A DNA stretch of 64,000 nt from Pullulanibacillus sp. KACC 23026 (GTDB taxonomy: Bacteria > Bacillota > Bacilli > Bacillales > Sporolactobacillaceae). The notes under the pieces were generated by a model. The model was not told the origin of the DNA and made no database searches. It saw only the letters and a list, made by a program, of their open reading frames with translations. Within the stretch, counting starts at the first letter, position 1. Every line of letters starts with the position of its first letter. The DNA is taken from NCBI RefSeq assembly GCF_029094525.1, contig NZ_CP119107.1, forward strand, positions 4,216,001 to 4,280,000. The letters run 5' to 3'. The translations under genes were made by a program, and so were the position numbers. Shown in pieces: positions 1 to 8,677 of the stretch.

Positions 1-757
1 TCATCACAGCAAAGGTTCTTGCGTTCCAAGAAGTGTGATCCAAAGCCCGATTTAAGAAGTTCCTATTGCGCTTACGGAACTGTTCTTGCTCATAATCTTC
101 AAGAGCAAAGCTTTTAATCACATTCATTCCTTGAACACGTTCATGAAGATGCCCTTGAACCTCTGCCAGTGCCTGCGACCGTTTTCGAGTCAGCATGCGA
201 AGCCTTGTATAAAATATTTTTACAGAAATTCCGTAAAACGGGAACATCAAGATCGACACAACCGTCAGCCAGAAATTCATGGAAAACATGAGACAAAGTG
301 CAATCAGAATCGTCACCATGTCGAGCCAAATATTCATCATACCAGTCATGACAAAATCCTTGGTTTGCTCAACATCATTAATAATACGAGAAATGATCTC
401 ACCCGCCTTATTATTGGCATAGAACCGGAGGCTGAGTCGCTGAATATGATCGAAGAGACGATCACGCAAATCATACAATACCTTATTCCCTACCCACTGA
501 GCATAATACTGACGGTAGTATTCGACAGGCGGGCGTAAAATGACGAACACAAAAAAAGCCACTCCAATCACGTAGAAAAGCCGGTGCAGCTTTTCAGATG
601 AAGGAAGAGGTTCATTAATCACATCATCAATCACATATTTAAGAATAAGCGGCAGCGCCAAGGGAATAGCAAATTTTATAATTCCAATTAATATCGTAAT
701 AATAATTTGTTTCATATAAGGATAAACAAACTGAAGATACCTTTTAATACTTTCCAG
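1..757 (-). CDS. ygaD: ABC exporter, N-terminal membrane domain (YgaD-like), truncated by window edge
   Basis: Reading the minus strand from 757 gives an open frame to the window edge that starts [19 protein letters not shown] and continues with hydrophobic segments typical of a type I ABC exporter transmembrane domain (for example [19 protein letters not shown] and [20 protein letters not shown], the latter a hallmark of MsbA/BmrA-type half-transporters). The ATP-binding half lies outside the window. No ATG, GTG or TTG is available near the family's usual N-terminus. The frame is closed by TAA about 115 bases upstream, and the best initiation site is a CTG at 757-755 preceded by AAAAGGAGG with about 8 bases spacing. 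The gene is next to ygaC, as in B. subtilis. Substrate is unknown; members are usually multidrug or lipid exporters. The family call is firm and the start codon is inferred. Confidence 0.85.
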   Translation of the reverse strand, partial: MESIKRYLQFVYPYMKQIIITILIGIIKFAIPLALPLILKYVIDDVINEPLPSSEKLHRLFYVIGVAFFVFVILRPPVEYYRQYYAQWVGNKVLYDLRDRLFDHIQRLSLRFYANNKAGEIISRIINDVEQTKDFVMTGMMNIWLDMVTILIALCLMFSMNFWLTVVSILMFPFYGISVKIFYTRLRMLTRKRSQALAEVQGHLHERVQGMNVIKSFALEDYEQEQFRKRNRNFLNRALDHTSWNARTFAVM

Positions 758-878
758 GCCAATCTCCTCCTTTTCTGCAAGGGGCCAAGACTTGCGTTTG
801 TCCCATTTTCTTGAATGCGATTCATAAGAGATGGAGTGGCGGTCCCGTCTATGCCGAGCTTCCCTAAATCCTTAGACC

Positions 879-1406
879 CTACATATAAGATTTATAAACG
901 TCATACCATTTATTCACGAAGTTCGGATTAAAAGGGCCTTTTTTATGCTCAATCCAATTAATGAGTTCATCCACATGACGGCGCAATATACGGTCGAGTT
1001 TATTCGGATAATTCATTTTGACACGATGAAGGGAGTATTCATCTTCATCCAAAAGTTTGTAGGTCCCGTTAGGAAAGACTTTAATATCAAGATCATAATC
1101 AATATATTTCAAGGCTTCCTCATCCCATGTGACGGGAGAGCCTAAGTTGCAATAATAATGGGTGCCATCTGGACGAATCATACAGATAATATTGAACCAA
1201 TCACTCGTACTGAAATAAATGATGGCAGGTTCTTTGGTCTGCCACTTACGACCATCCGATTCGGTTACAATAGTTTGATTATTCCCGCCTATAATAGTTT
1301 CCTTTGATCCCGATAAAACGAGTGTTTCTTCCCATATCCGATGAAGGGACCCATCATGTTTGTAGCTCTGAATCTCAATTATTGTACCTGCCTTGGGAAA
1401 ACGCAT
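879..1406 (-). CDS. ygaC: DUF402 nucleoside tri-/diphosphate phosphatase (YgaC, Ntdp family)
   Basis: Protein of about 175 residues beginning [19 protein letters not shown], with [10 protein letters not shown] and later [20 protein letters not shown] and [10 protein letters not shown]. These are the conserved blocks of the UPF0374/DUF402 family, whose studied members hydrolyse nucleoside tri- and diphosphates with a divalent metal; the acidic YIDYDLD region fits the metal site. An in-frame GTG four codons upstream (1418) is possible. The ATG at 1406 fits the family N-terminus but has its AGGAG only two bases away, so the start is uncertain. It lies downstream of nothing obvious on the same strand and beside ygaD, the B. 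subtilis order. Confidence 0.88.
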   Translation of the reverse strand: MRFPKAGTIIEIQSYKHDGSLHRIWEETLVLSGSKETIIGGNNQTIVTESDGRKWQTKEPAIIYFSTSDWFNIICMIRPDGTHYYCNLGSPVTWDEEALKYIDYDLDIKVFPNGTYKLLDEDEYSLHRVKMNYPNKLDRILRRHVDELINWIEHKKGPFNPNFVNKWYDVYKSYM

Positions 1407-1496
1407 GGCTCCTACCACACTTTCTTTGTCTCATTTTTAGCCGCTCCAATTCTGTTGCCCTTCTTTCCGTACCCGATTTTCATCTCATCTACTCCA

Positions 1497-2165
1497 TTAA
1501 ATATGTATCGGCCGCACAAGCTCCTCATCATTGAAACGCGTATGATTGACCTTTGTTGAAACGGGATACATATGCATATCCTTTGTAGGAAAAGACGTCA
1601 AAAGCCCTTTCACATCCTGAAACGGCCGATTCGGGTCCAACCACAAAGCTTCATCCTTCTGGCTTAAGATAACCGGCATTCTGTCATGTAATGGCGACAT
1701 AAAGGCATTTGCCTGTGCAGTAATAATTGTACAGGTCGCAAGCGTCTCATGGCCCGATTGCCAAACAGACCAAAGCCCCGCAAAACTAAAGGGCTCCCCA
1801 TTTTTCAACTGAATCCGATAGGGTTGCTTATGCTTCTCCGTCTTCTGCCATTCATAGAAACTGTCCGCTATAACCAAACAGCGCTGCCGATGAATTAATG
1901 ATTTAAAGCTTGGCTTTTCATGGAGAGTTTCCGAACGGGCATTGATCATCTTCGCCCCAATGCTTGGATCCTTTGCCCAAGCTGGCACGAGCCCCCATCT
2001 TAAACGACCGATCTTATTCCCTTTTTCACCGCGCACAACAGCCAAGACAGAATGAGTGGGTGCAATATTATAGCTTGGACTCATTGAAAGTTGAGACGAA
2101 TAGGCTTGTTCAAATCGTTCAAATAACACGTCCAATTCAATGGTCAATGTAAATCTCCCACACAT
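1497..2165 (-). CDS. SRAP-domain abasic-site shielding protein (HMCES/YedK family)
   Basis: The 222-residue product starts MCGRFTL, so the conserved Cys2 that crosslinks to abasic sites in single-stranded DNA becomes N-terminal after Met removal. Other family marks are INARSETL (the Asn that positions the abasic sugar), ADSFYEWQK (catalytic Glu region) and LHDRMPVIL (active-site His). The start at 2165 is chosen because Cys2 is required and because AGGAGGGG sits 4 bases upstream; an ATG 12 codons earlier would bury the Cys. The role is protection and repair of AP sites in ssDNA. It is close to the YoqW/YoaM type of Bacillus. It stands alone between ygaC and a long repeat region. Confidence 0.93.
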   Translation of the reverse strand: MCGRFTLTIELDVLFERFEQAYSSQLSMSPSYNIAPTHSVLAVVRGEKGNKIGRLRWGLVPAWAKDPSIGAKMINARSETLHEKPSFKSLIHRQRCLVIADSFYEWQKTEKHKQPYRIQLKNGEPFSFAGLWSVWQSGHETLATCTIITAQANAFMSPLHDRMPVILSQKDEALWLDPNRPFQDVKGLLTSFPTKDMHMYPVSTKVNHTRFNDEELVRPIHI

Positions 2166-2330
2166 ATTGCCCCTCCTATTCCCCGTTATCCTGAAACTCA
2201 CTACAAGCCGAGTCGTCTCTAACCAAGCCTTAACCCTTATCTATATTAACATCCATAATCAGTAGCAGCGAGCCTACTACCTGATGCTCCACCATGAAAC
2301 GCACCCTCGAATAAACTTCGTGCTGGCTTG

Positions 2331-3030
2331 CGCGAAATCCACTTCCTTTAAATGAGGATTTTAAGCACAGTTAGTTGCTAATGACCAATCATGCCGACTT
2401 TTTGCCAAATAGCATCACGCCCTGCTTGCGCGAAATCCACTTCCTTTAAATGAGGATTTTAAGCACAGTTAGTTGCTAATGACCAATCATGCCGACTTTT
2501 TGCCAAATAGCATCACGCCCTGCTTGCGCGAAATCCACTTCCTTTAAATGGGGATTTTAAGCACAGTTAGTTGCTAATGACCAATCATGCCGACTTTTTG
2601 CCAAATAACATCACGCCCTGCTTGCGCGAAATCCACTTCCTTTAATGGGGATTTTAAGCACAGTTAGTTGCTAATGACCAATCATGCCGACTTTTTGCCA
2701 AATAACATCACGCCCTGCTTGCGCGAAATCCACTTCCTTTAAATGAGGATTTTAAGCACAGTTAGTTGCTAATGACCAATCATGCCGACTTTTTGCCAAA
2801 TAGCATCACGCCATGCTTGCGCGAAATCCACTTCCTTTAAATGGGGATTTTAAGCACAGTTAGTTGCTAATGACCAATCATGCCGACTTTTTGCCAAATA
2901 GCATCACGCCCTGCTTGCGCGAAAGGACTCCTCATGTGACCTTGCCATAATATGAGCCACGTTAGCGGTAGCGAAAAATCCGCTTCTTTTCTCTTAAGAT
3001 TTTAAGGACAACTAATGCTTTCTGGTCGTA
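2331..3030. repeat. 98-bp intergenic tandem repeat (six full units plus a decayed copy)
   Basis: Units start with CGCGAAATCCACTTCC at 2331, 2429, 2527, 2625, 2722 and 2820, with a further partial start at 2918. The period is 98 bp (97 once, through loss of one A in a run). Copies differ at only one or two positions (TAAATGAGG or TAAATGGGG, TAGCATC or TAACATC). Within each unit AAATCC and GGATTT flank a short hairpin. A degenerate relative follows at about 2967-3030 (GAAAAATCCGCTTC and TTAAGATTTTAAGGACA). No reading frame runs through it. This fills the gene gap between the SRAP gene and sspE. Confidence 0.9.
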
Positions 3031-3096
3031 TAAAAAAAAGATAACATAAAATGAGCAGTTATGTATATTGTGGACAATTTCGAGGTGTTTGAGACC

Positions 3097-3135
3097 TAAC
3101 ACAAAAACTCCCAACCCGAAGTGGGTGGGAGTGTT
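3097..3135 (-). terminator. Rho-independent terminator of sspE
   Basis: On the minus strand a GC-rich hairpin (ACTCCCACCC paired with GGGTTGGGAGT, loop ACTTC) is followed by TTTTTG, directly downstream of the sspE stop codon. Confidence 0.8.
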
Positions 3136-3149
3136 GTGCAGGTGATAAG

Positions 3150-3320
3150 TTACATCCCTTTATTTTTTTGGGATTTATTGTTTTGCTTACGAACTTCTTG
3201 AGCGTTCGTTTCACTTCCAAATTCGGCACCAAATTCGCTGCTAGAAGAACCGCTAGCAGATTGTTGGTTTTGACGCTTTACTTCTTCAACATTAGTGCCT
3301 GCTTTTGTTTTCTTAGCCAT
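3150..3320 (-). CDS. sspE: Gamma-type small acid-soluble spore protein
   Basis: This 56-residue Gln/Asn/Ser-rich protein contains EFGAEFGSETNAQEVRKQN, matching the repeated EFGSET-type segment that the germination protease GPR cleaves in gamma-type SASPs. It starts MAKKTKAG; the ATG at 3320 has GGAGGTGA 6 bases upstream, whereas an upstream in-frame ATG lacks a site. Gamma SASPs do not bind DNA and serve as an amino-acid store for the outgrowing spore. It sits in the B. subtilis-like position near yfhS and mutY. Expression in the forespore from a sigma-G promoter is expected from the family; I did not identify a clear -35/-10 pair. Confidence 0.9.
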   Translation of the reverse strand: MAKKTKAGTNVEEVKRQNQQSASGSSSSEFGAEFGSETNAQEVRKQNNKSQKNKGM

Positions 3321-3439
3321 CTGTATCACCTCCACGGATTTTAATGTAACCTCTCCATAAGGAAATTATGTAAAAAAATTACTAAAAAAAGAATTAGAAT
3401 AAATACATGATGTCCGTATTAAAGGAAACACTGAGAGCA

Positions 3440-3627
3440 GTATGTGGGAACAGACCTCTACTGCTGGATTCACTGCTTGAAAAATAGTGGGGACAGACCT
3501 CTAACTGTGGGATTCACTGCTTGAAAAATAGTGGGGACAGACCTCTAACTGTGGGGTTCACTGCTTGAAAAATAGTGGGGACAGACCTCTAACTGCGGGA
3601 TTCACTGCTTGTAGAGGTCTGTCCCCA
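3440..3627. repeat. 44-bp tandem repeat ending in an inverted copy (REP-like)
   Basis: GTGGGGACAGACCTCTAACT recurs at 3487, 3531 and 3575 with a 44-bp period (a slightly variant copy starts near 3443), each followed by GGRTTCACTGCTTG. The last unit runs into GTAGAGGTCTGTCCCC, the reverse complement of the unit's start, so the array ends in a large hairpin. AAGGAGG of the yfhS gene follows immediately, so the array lies in the yfhS 5' region. The GTCCCC-bearing termini resemble palindromes associated with RAYT-type transposases in Bacillales; no transposase is present here. Confidence 0.85.
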
Positions 3628-3640
3628 AGGAGGACTAAAC

Positions 3641-3868
3641 ATGTATGTCGGACGCGATTTAATGGCGCTGACTATGGTGCCGAAATCTGAATGGACCGTC
3701 GATGAGCTTGCTCATTTTAATCACTGCTTTCAACAAATCACTCCTTATCTCAATTCTCAGGGGGTTTCCCTAAGAAATGAAATTGTCGAGGAAATTGAAT
3801 CACGAGATGATTTTCGACACAGGGATGAGGCTGATTGGCAAAACGGAACACAAGTCAATTTTGACTGA
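3641..3868 (+). CDS. yfhS: YfhS family small protein
   Basis: 75 residues, starting MYVGRDLMALTMV and ending with NGTQVNFD; the same length and the same two conserved ends as B. subtilis YfhS as I recall it, including HFNHCFQQITPYLN in the middle. The function is unknown; the B. subtilis gene is linked to sporulation by expression only. No membrane segment or signal peptide is visible, and the protein is acidic and probably helical. The ATG has AAGGAGG 7 bases upstream. The 44-bp tandem repeat abuts this ribosome binding site. The gene runs convergently with mutY. Confidence 0.82.
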   Translation: MYVGRDLMALTMVPKSEWTVDELAHFNHCFQQITPYLNSQGVSLRNEIVEEIESRDDFRHRDEADWQNGTQVNFD

Positions 3869-3953
3869 CCCATCAACTAAATCGTTAAGCCTTTTTTAAT
3901 AATTGCCAGCTATAATGAAATTACCCTGATAATTATCCCCCCTATTAGACAAC

Positions 3954-3989
3954 GGCAAAGGGCTGACTAAATTTAGTCGGCCCTTTTGC
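3954..3989. terminator. Hairpin overlapping the mutY stop codon
   Basis: GCAAAGGGCTGACTAAAT pairs with ATTTAGTCGGCCCTTTTGC, giving a long stem with almost no loop. On the plus strand it is followed by TGTTTATC and can end yfhS transcription. The mutY stop codon lies inside the stem. Confidence 0.65.
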
Positions 3990-5070
3990 TGTTTATCATG
4001 AGTTCTCGTATTTTTTGATGAGAGACAGGAATCGGAATCTCATGCAGTTCTTTTATTGTGACCCATTTGAATGAATTGGGTAAGCAAGGACTCGTTTCTA
4101 AAAGTGTCCCTTCCCATAAATTAAGCTCCCATTTAAGATGGGAAAAGGTATGCGATACCGACTGATTAACTTTATTTAATGTTAAGGGCTTCTTTAGACT
4201 CAACATTTCAGCTACATAAGAATTAAGATGAGACTCATCGGAATGTTCCGAGTGACTTATCATTGGAAATTCCCATAGATTCGCCAAAAGTCCGCTTTCT
4301 GACCGTTTATGAACTAATACACGGTCACTTGCGTCCTTGAGCCAAAGAACACGGTAAGCTTCTGTTTTTTGCTTAGCCTTTTTCGATTTTATTGGAAGTG
4401 ACTCCTGAATGTCCTGCTGTTTGGCTTGGCACCACTGGCTGATCGGACATTCCTCACACAAAGGATTTTTCGGTTTACAAATAAGAGCGCCAAGTTCCAT
4501 GATTCCTTGATTGAAATCAGAGGCCGCCTCGTTTGGAATTAATTCGTCTAATAGTTTTTCAAAAACCTGTCTTGTTTTTGGTTTGGCAATATCTTCTTTA
4601 ATTAAAAAAAGGCGGGAGAGGACTCGCATCACATTCCCGTCGACTGCGGGCACAGGCAGATTGTAAGCGATGCTTAGAATAGCCCCTGATGTATAAGGGC
4701 CAATCCCTTTTATTTTCAATAATGTTGAGCGGTCTTTTGGCACGACTCCCCCGTATTGCTCAACAACTTCGCGTACACCTGCTTGAAGATTGCGAGCACG
4801 GGAATAATAACCAAGACCCTCCCAAGATTTTAGCACGTCTTCTTCGTCTGCATAAGCCAATGACTGCATTGTTGGAAACCGCGACTTAAATCGTTCATAA
4901 TAAGGGATAACGGTGTCGACTTGTGTTTGTTGGAGCATGACCTCTGATATCCAAGTATAATAAGGATTATGCATGTTCCGCCACGGCAGATCTCGTTGAT
5001 TTTTCCGATACCAATCGACTAAGCTTGCTGAAACTAGAATAGAGTGGTTTTGATGAAGTTCTAACGTCAT
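3973..5070 (-). CDS. mutY: A/G-specific adenine glycosylase
   Basis: 365 residues, normal length for MutY. The order is an N-terminal HhH-GPD fold (VMLQQTQVDTVIPYYERF, then the hairpin LLKIKGIGPYTSGAIL followed by PAVDGNVMRVLSRL with the catalytic Asp), the 4Fe-4S loop near residues 198-214 (CKPKNPLCEECPISQWC, spacing C-X6-C-X2-C-X5-C), and a C-terminal NUDIX-like domain that recognises 8-oxoG (HTFSHLKWELNLWEG). It removes adenine mispaired with 8-oxoguanine or G. The ATG is preceded by AGAGGT. The gene lies divergent from yfhP; in B. subtilis the same gene (yfhQ) is next to yfhP. Confidence 0.97.
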   Translation of the reverse strand: MTLELHQNHSILVSASLVDWYRKNQRDLPWRNMHNPYYTWISEVMLQQTQVDTVIPYYERFKSRFPTMQSLAYADEEDVLKSWEGLGYYSRARNLQAGVREVVEQYGGVVPKDRSTLLKIKGIGPYTSGAILSIAYNLPVPAVDGNVMRVLSRLFLIKEDIAKPKTRQVFEKLLDELIPNEAASDFNQGIMELGALICKPKNPLCEECPISQWCQAKQQDIQESLPIKSKKAKQKTEAYRVLWLKDASDRVLVHKRSESGLLANLWEFPMISHSEHSDESHLNSYVAEMLSLKKPLTLNKVNQSVSHTFSHLKWELNLWEGTLLETSPCLPNSFKWVTIKELHEIPIPVSHQKIRELMINSKRAD

Positions 5071-5189
5071 TTTTTTACCTCTTTTAATATTGGTGAAAAC
5101 TTATACTTTCTCTACAGTTGAATAGAAACGAACGCCCACACAAGTGTCTTTCCTAAATTCATACACTATTTTTTAAGGAGGGATTTCCC

Positions 5190-6176
5190 TTGGATACCGG
5201 CACACACGTGGTAATGGGTATTGGACTAGCCGCGTTATCAACATTAGATCCCGTGATCACACACGATCCTTATACCGTTCACGCCTGTTTAGTGGGTACT
5301 CTTGTAGGTTCTTTAGTCCCTGATATCGATACGGTTCTGAAATTAAAAGATAACGCGACATATATCAGACACCATCGTGGGAATACGCATTCACTGCCAG
5401 CAACTTTCTTGTGGCCGATATTAATCACTGCGCTTATTACCCATTTTTCCAATACATCTTCTATTTTGCATATATGGCTTTGGACTTTTTTTGCGGTGGC
5501 ACTTCACGTCTTTGTCGATATATTTAACGCTTACGGGACCCAAGCCTTGAGACCAATCAATAATAATTGGATAGCCCTTGGAATTATTAATATCTTTGAT
5601 CCATGTATTTTTGCACTTCATATTCTCGGTTTTGCCATTTGGATGGTTGTGGGTTACCCGGGCTATGTCTTCTTAGCCATTTACGGGATTTTAATTTTGT
5701 ATTATTTCTTACGCATTTGGCATCACAAACGAGCCAAGGCATTAGTACGAAAACACATACCTGAAGTGGTGGACATTTATCTTTCGCCTACCTATAGATG
5801 GACCACCTATCACTTATCAGCAAAAAGTAAAACTCAATATTTTGTAGGGGAAATAAAAGGGTCAAGTATCACGCTAATTGACATCTTTCCTAAGAAATCA
5901 ATCCCTGAAGATAAACTGTTCCAGCAGGCTCTTGAAGACACTAATATTGATGCATTCCTCCATTTTTCGCCTATCTATCGATGGGAGCGTGAAAAACGGG
6001 AGCATGGTGAGGAAATTCGCTTTATTGATCTTCGTTATTTTTCCAATGGACGCTATCCGTTCGCTGCCACCGTTTGGATCGATGACGACGGCACCATCAT
6101 TTCTTCATTCACAGGCTGGGTCTTTAGCGATTCTAAGCTTAAAAAGAAGCTGACTCTCGCCTCTGAAGACCACTAA
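5190..6176 (+). CDS. yfhP: Membrane-bound DUF457-type metal-dependent hydrolase YfhP
   Basis: 328 residues, as in B. subtilis YfhP. It begins MDTGTHVVMGIGLAAL, where the His and nearby acidic residues are typical of the DUF457/YdjM hydrolase family, followed by VPDIDTVL and HHRGNTHSLPA (further candidate metal ligands). About four or five membrane segments occupy residues 60-180, then a soluble C-terminal half. In B. subtilis the gene belongs to a sporulation-associated cluster and has been described as a negative regulator of neighbouring yfhQRST; that role is not testable here. The start is TTG with AAGGAGGGA 6 bases upstream. Divergent from mutY. Confidence 0.9.
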   Translation: MDTGTHVVMGIGLAALSTLDPVITHDPYTVHACLVGTLVGSLVPDIDTVLKLKDNATYIRHHRGNTHSLPATFLWPILITALITHFSNTSSILHIWLWTFFAVALHVFVDIFNAYGTQALRPINNNWIALGIINIFDPCIFALHILGFAIWMVVGYPGYVFLAIYGILILYYFLRIWHHKRAKALVRKHIPEVVDIYLSPTYRWTTYHLSAKSKTQYFVGEIKGSSITLIDIFPKKSIPEDKLFQQALEDTNIDAFLHFSPIYRWEREKREHGEEIRFIDLRYFSNGRYPFAATVWIDDDGTIISSFTGWVFSDSKLKKKLTLASEDH

Positions 6177-6196
6177 TATAAGTTTTGATCTTATCT

Positions 6197-6236
6197 CGAG
6201 CTGTAATGGACATCTTGCCGTTACGGCTCGTTTTTT
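6197..6236 (+). terminator. Terminator after yfhP
   Basis: CGAGCTGTAATGG pairs with CCGTTACGGCTCG (two G-U pairs) and is followed by TTTTTT. Confidence 0.85.
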
Positions 6237-6259
6237 GGACTATCCAAATAGAATGTCAC

Positions 6260-6580
6260 TCAAGCCTCCCTTTTTTCTAATAACGAAATCGGGAAGCCGA
6301 CTGGCTCATTGGCAGATCCTCGGGTGCCCCAGGCGAAAACGCCATCTAAGTATTCAATGGTTAAAGGAGCTCCTTCTTCGTCCCCTTTTATATAGTAAGT
6401 CTCTCCCTGTTTAAAATCATTAGGATCAAGAAGATACGCGTGAGCCATCGTTGATTTTCTTTCATATACAGCCATCTCACTCGTATTGCCCATCGAGAGA
6501 GCCTGCTGTACCTTTTCTCTTAACACCTTAATTTCTTCTCTCAATTCAAATTCGGTCATATCACTATAGCGTCTGTTCAT
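6260..6580 (-). CDS. yfhH: DUF1811 protein YfhH
   Basis: 106 residues starting MNRRYSDMTEFELREEI, with AYLLDPNDFKQGETY and YLDGVFAWGTRG, the conserved blocks of the YfhH/DUF1811 family (B. subtilis YfhH 104 residues). The N-terminal half is helical, the C-terminal half looks like a small SH3-like beta barrel. The biochemical role is unknown. A good site (AGGAGGAG) precedes the ATG. It follows recX on the same strand by 70 bp, so recX-yfhH may be cotranscribed, as the B. subtilis order suggests. Confidence 0.9.
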   Translation of the reverse strand: MNRRYSDMTEFELREEIKVLREKVQQALSMGNTSEMAVYERKSTMAHAYLLDPNDFKQGETYYIKGDEEGAPLTIEYLDGVFAWGTRGSANEPVGFPISLLEKREA

Positions 6581-6650
6581 GCTGCTCCTCCTATCCTTTT
6601 CCCGGTATTACCTATTAAAAGCTGTTTCGTCTTTCTTATAAAGAGCTTCG

Positions 6651-7472
6651 TTATTCGTCATGATCACTCATCCAGCGGTCAATGAGATCTGCCCCAAAGC
6701 CCTTGCGATACAACATCTGTTTGATTTTCATCTTTCGCTCATAACCCGTTAAATGTCTATACTTATATAAAGCTTTCTCCCCGTGAATATTAAGAGCACT
6801 GTATTCCTCTTCTTCATCAAAGGAATCGTCTAATTGATTAACCACTTGCCCAGAGACCTCTTGTGAAAAGCCTTTTTGAATGAGGGCTTGGAGCAATTTT
6901 TGTTTTTGCTCTTTGGCCGAACGATTTCGCCAGGACTTCTCTTTCTTCTTGGCAAATTGGACCGCCTGATTATATTCATCTGTTTTATTATAATGAAGAA
7001 GTGCCTTTTCTACCTTATCTGTGGAAACCCCTTTTTGAAGCAATTCTTGACGAATGACAGAGGGGCCTTTTGAGGTTAAACTTTTCTTAGATCTTACATA
7101 AGCATCAGCAAACGCCTGGTCATCCAGCCACTTGTCTCTAAGAAGATTCTCTAGGACATTCGAAATAACCGAATCTGAATAGTCCTTTCCCTCAAGATAA
7201 ACGGCTACTTCTTTGACCGATCTCATCCTATAGCTAATATAGTTCAAAGCGATTTGATAGACCTTATGACGCTCAGTTTCGTCGTCTAACTCTCGCACTT
7301 TAGCATCGGTTAGAGGAAGATCCTTTCTAAGGCCGTACTTAATAAGCAAATCCTCATGAACTTCAATCATTGTAACAAGGTGCTCATTCTCTAAAGACTT
7401 GAGCTCCACTTGATAGACTTGTCTTTTTTTAGGATGCACCTGAATTTTCGAAACGACTAACATCGCCATCAC
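6651..7472 (-). CDS. recX: Regulatory protein RecX
   Basis: About 273 residues, the long form usual in Bacillales (E. coli RecX is about 166). Tandem three-helix RecX repeats are visible: ALNYISYRMRSVKEVAVYL, then DKWLDDQAFADAYVRSK and KGPSVIRQELLQKGV, and C-terminal copies (KQKLLQALIQKGFSQE, KMKIKQMLYRKGFGADLID). RecX binds RecA filaments and modulates recombination and the SOS response. GTG (7472), ATG (7469) and ATG (7463) lie in a row, so the exact start is open; none has a strong Shine-Dalgarno site. The C-terminus is very acidic (DDSFDEEEEYS before the last repeat). Divergent from yfhF. Confidence 0.93.
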   Translation of the reverse strand: MMAMLVVSKIQVHPKKRQVYQVELKSLENEHLVTMIEVHEDLLIKYGLRKDLPLTDAKVRELDDETERHKVYQIALNYISYRMRSVKEVAVYLEGKDYSDSVISNVLENLLRDKWLDDQAFADAYVRSKKSLTSKGPSVIRQELLQKGVSTDKVEKALLHYNKTDEYNQAVQFAKKKEKSWRNRSAKEQKQKLLQALIQKGFSQEVSGQVVNQLDDSFDEEEEYSALNIHGEKALYKYRHLTGYERKMKIKQMLYRKGFGADLIDRWMSDHDE

Positions 7473-7552
7473 CCAATTCCCATGATACCTTCTTCTAAGC
7501 GCTTAGACAATGAATACTGTCTCTTAGAAGCCCTGTGTATTATTGGAAGTGG

Positions 7553-7615
7553 TTAAGGCCATTCGAGATCAGTTGAAAATAGGCGTAACGGCCGGCATTC
7601 CCTTATTTCCGCTTT
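7553..7615 (-). repeat. Solitary partial copy of the 82-bp repeat family
   Basis: Read on the minus strand this stretch contains AAATAAGGGAATG, then CCGTTACGCCTATTTTCA and CTGA, matching the tandem unit at 22.7-23.8 kb (AAATAAGGGAATGACGTTACGCCTATTTCAG). It lies between recX and yfhF. Another CGTTACGC occurs at about 7690. The rest of the 7473-7765 gap holds nothing I can identify. Confidence 0.6.
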
Positions 7616-7765
7616 CCAGCCGATTTACAACGATTCTCTATTTGTGGATTTTTGGCTTAAAATAAGGACGAAACCGACATTTAACGAATCGTTACGCGCA
7701 AATGGTTTTCATATGAAAGCGGCAAACGCAGAATCCTATATAAAATATAACTAGGAGGGTTTCCA

Positions 7766-8677
7766 ATGATTATTGGCATTACAGGTGGCACCGGATTTAT
7801 AGGAAAGGCGATTACTGATTATTATTTGGAAAAAGGCGATCAGATTGTCCTGTTCACTCGAAAGACAGAACCTGCCAGAAAAAATAACGCGATTATCTAT
7901 GTAACATGGGACCCATCCAGTCATCATGTACCAGAAAATGTCCCAACTCTTGATGTGATCATCAACTTGGCTGGGGCTACACTAAATAAGCGGTGGTCAC
8001 CTGAATACAAAGAAATTATTCTAAAGAGCCGATTGGACGCTGTTAAAACGGTGCTCGAACTCATCCTTCAACAGCAATCCTGCCCTCTATTAATTAATGC
8101 CTCTGCTGTCGGCTACTATGGGACCTCGCTTGAACGTGTTTTTACAGAAGCGGATGAAATGACGCCTTCTGACTTTTTGTCAGAAGTAACAGTAAAATGG
8201 GAGGCTGCCATAGAGCCATGTAAACCGCTGTGCAGCCGGGTGATCCCCATTCGATTTGGCGCTGTGCTTGGTCCGAAAGAAGGTGCCTTTCCTAAAATGA
8301 TGTTGCCTTATAAATTCTTTGCAGGCGGGACAATAGGATCAGGGAAACAATGGCTGTCCTGGATTCATATTCAGGACCTTGTGAGGCTCATCGATTATGT
8401 TGTCACCCATTCTGATATTAAAGGACCGGTTAATGGGACGGCGCCTGAACCTGTCCAAATGAATGAGGTTGGACGAACAATCGGAAAAGCCATGAATCGT
8501 CCGCACCTTTTTCCAGTTCCTAACTTCATCTTAGAAGCGTTGCTAGGAGAAATGAGTGTGCTTGTACTAGAAGGGCAAAAAGTCTTGCCGCAAAAGCTAT
8601 TAGATCATGGTTTTACCTTCGATTTTTCCACTATTGAGAAAGCGATTTCAAACTTGATTTTATTAACAAATTCTTAA
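7766..8677 (+). CDS. yfhF: TIGR01777-type epimerase/NAD(P)-binding SDR (YfhF)
   Basis: 303 residues with an N-terminal Rossmann motif (GITGGTGFIG), VIINLAGATLNKRW, INASAVGYYGTS (catalytic Tyr region), IRFGAVLG, and GGTIGSGKQWLSWIHIQDLV, which is the signature of the TIGR01777 family of atypical short-chain dehydrogenases. A DUF1731-type C-terminus (FPVPNFILEALLGEMSVLVL) ends it. The substrate of this family is unknown. It is next to recX, as in B. subtilis (yfhF-recX). AGGAGGG precedes the ATG with a spacing of about 7. Confidence 0.93.
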   Translation: MIIGITGGTGFIGKAITDYYLEKGDQIVLFTRKTEPARKNNAIIYVTWDPSSHHVPENVPTLDVIINLAGATLNKRWSPEYKEIILKSRLDAVKTVLELILQQQSCPLLINASAVGYYGTSLERVFTEADEMTPSDFLSEVTVKWEAAIEPCKPLCSRVIPIRFGAVLGPKEGAFPKMMLPYKFFAGGTIGSGKQWLSWIHIQDLVRLIDYVVTHSDIKGPVNGTAPEPVQMNEVGRTIGKAMNRPHLFPVPNFILEALLGEMSVLVLEGQKVLPQKLLDHGFTFDFSTIEKAISNLILLTNS

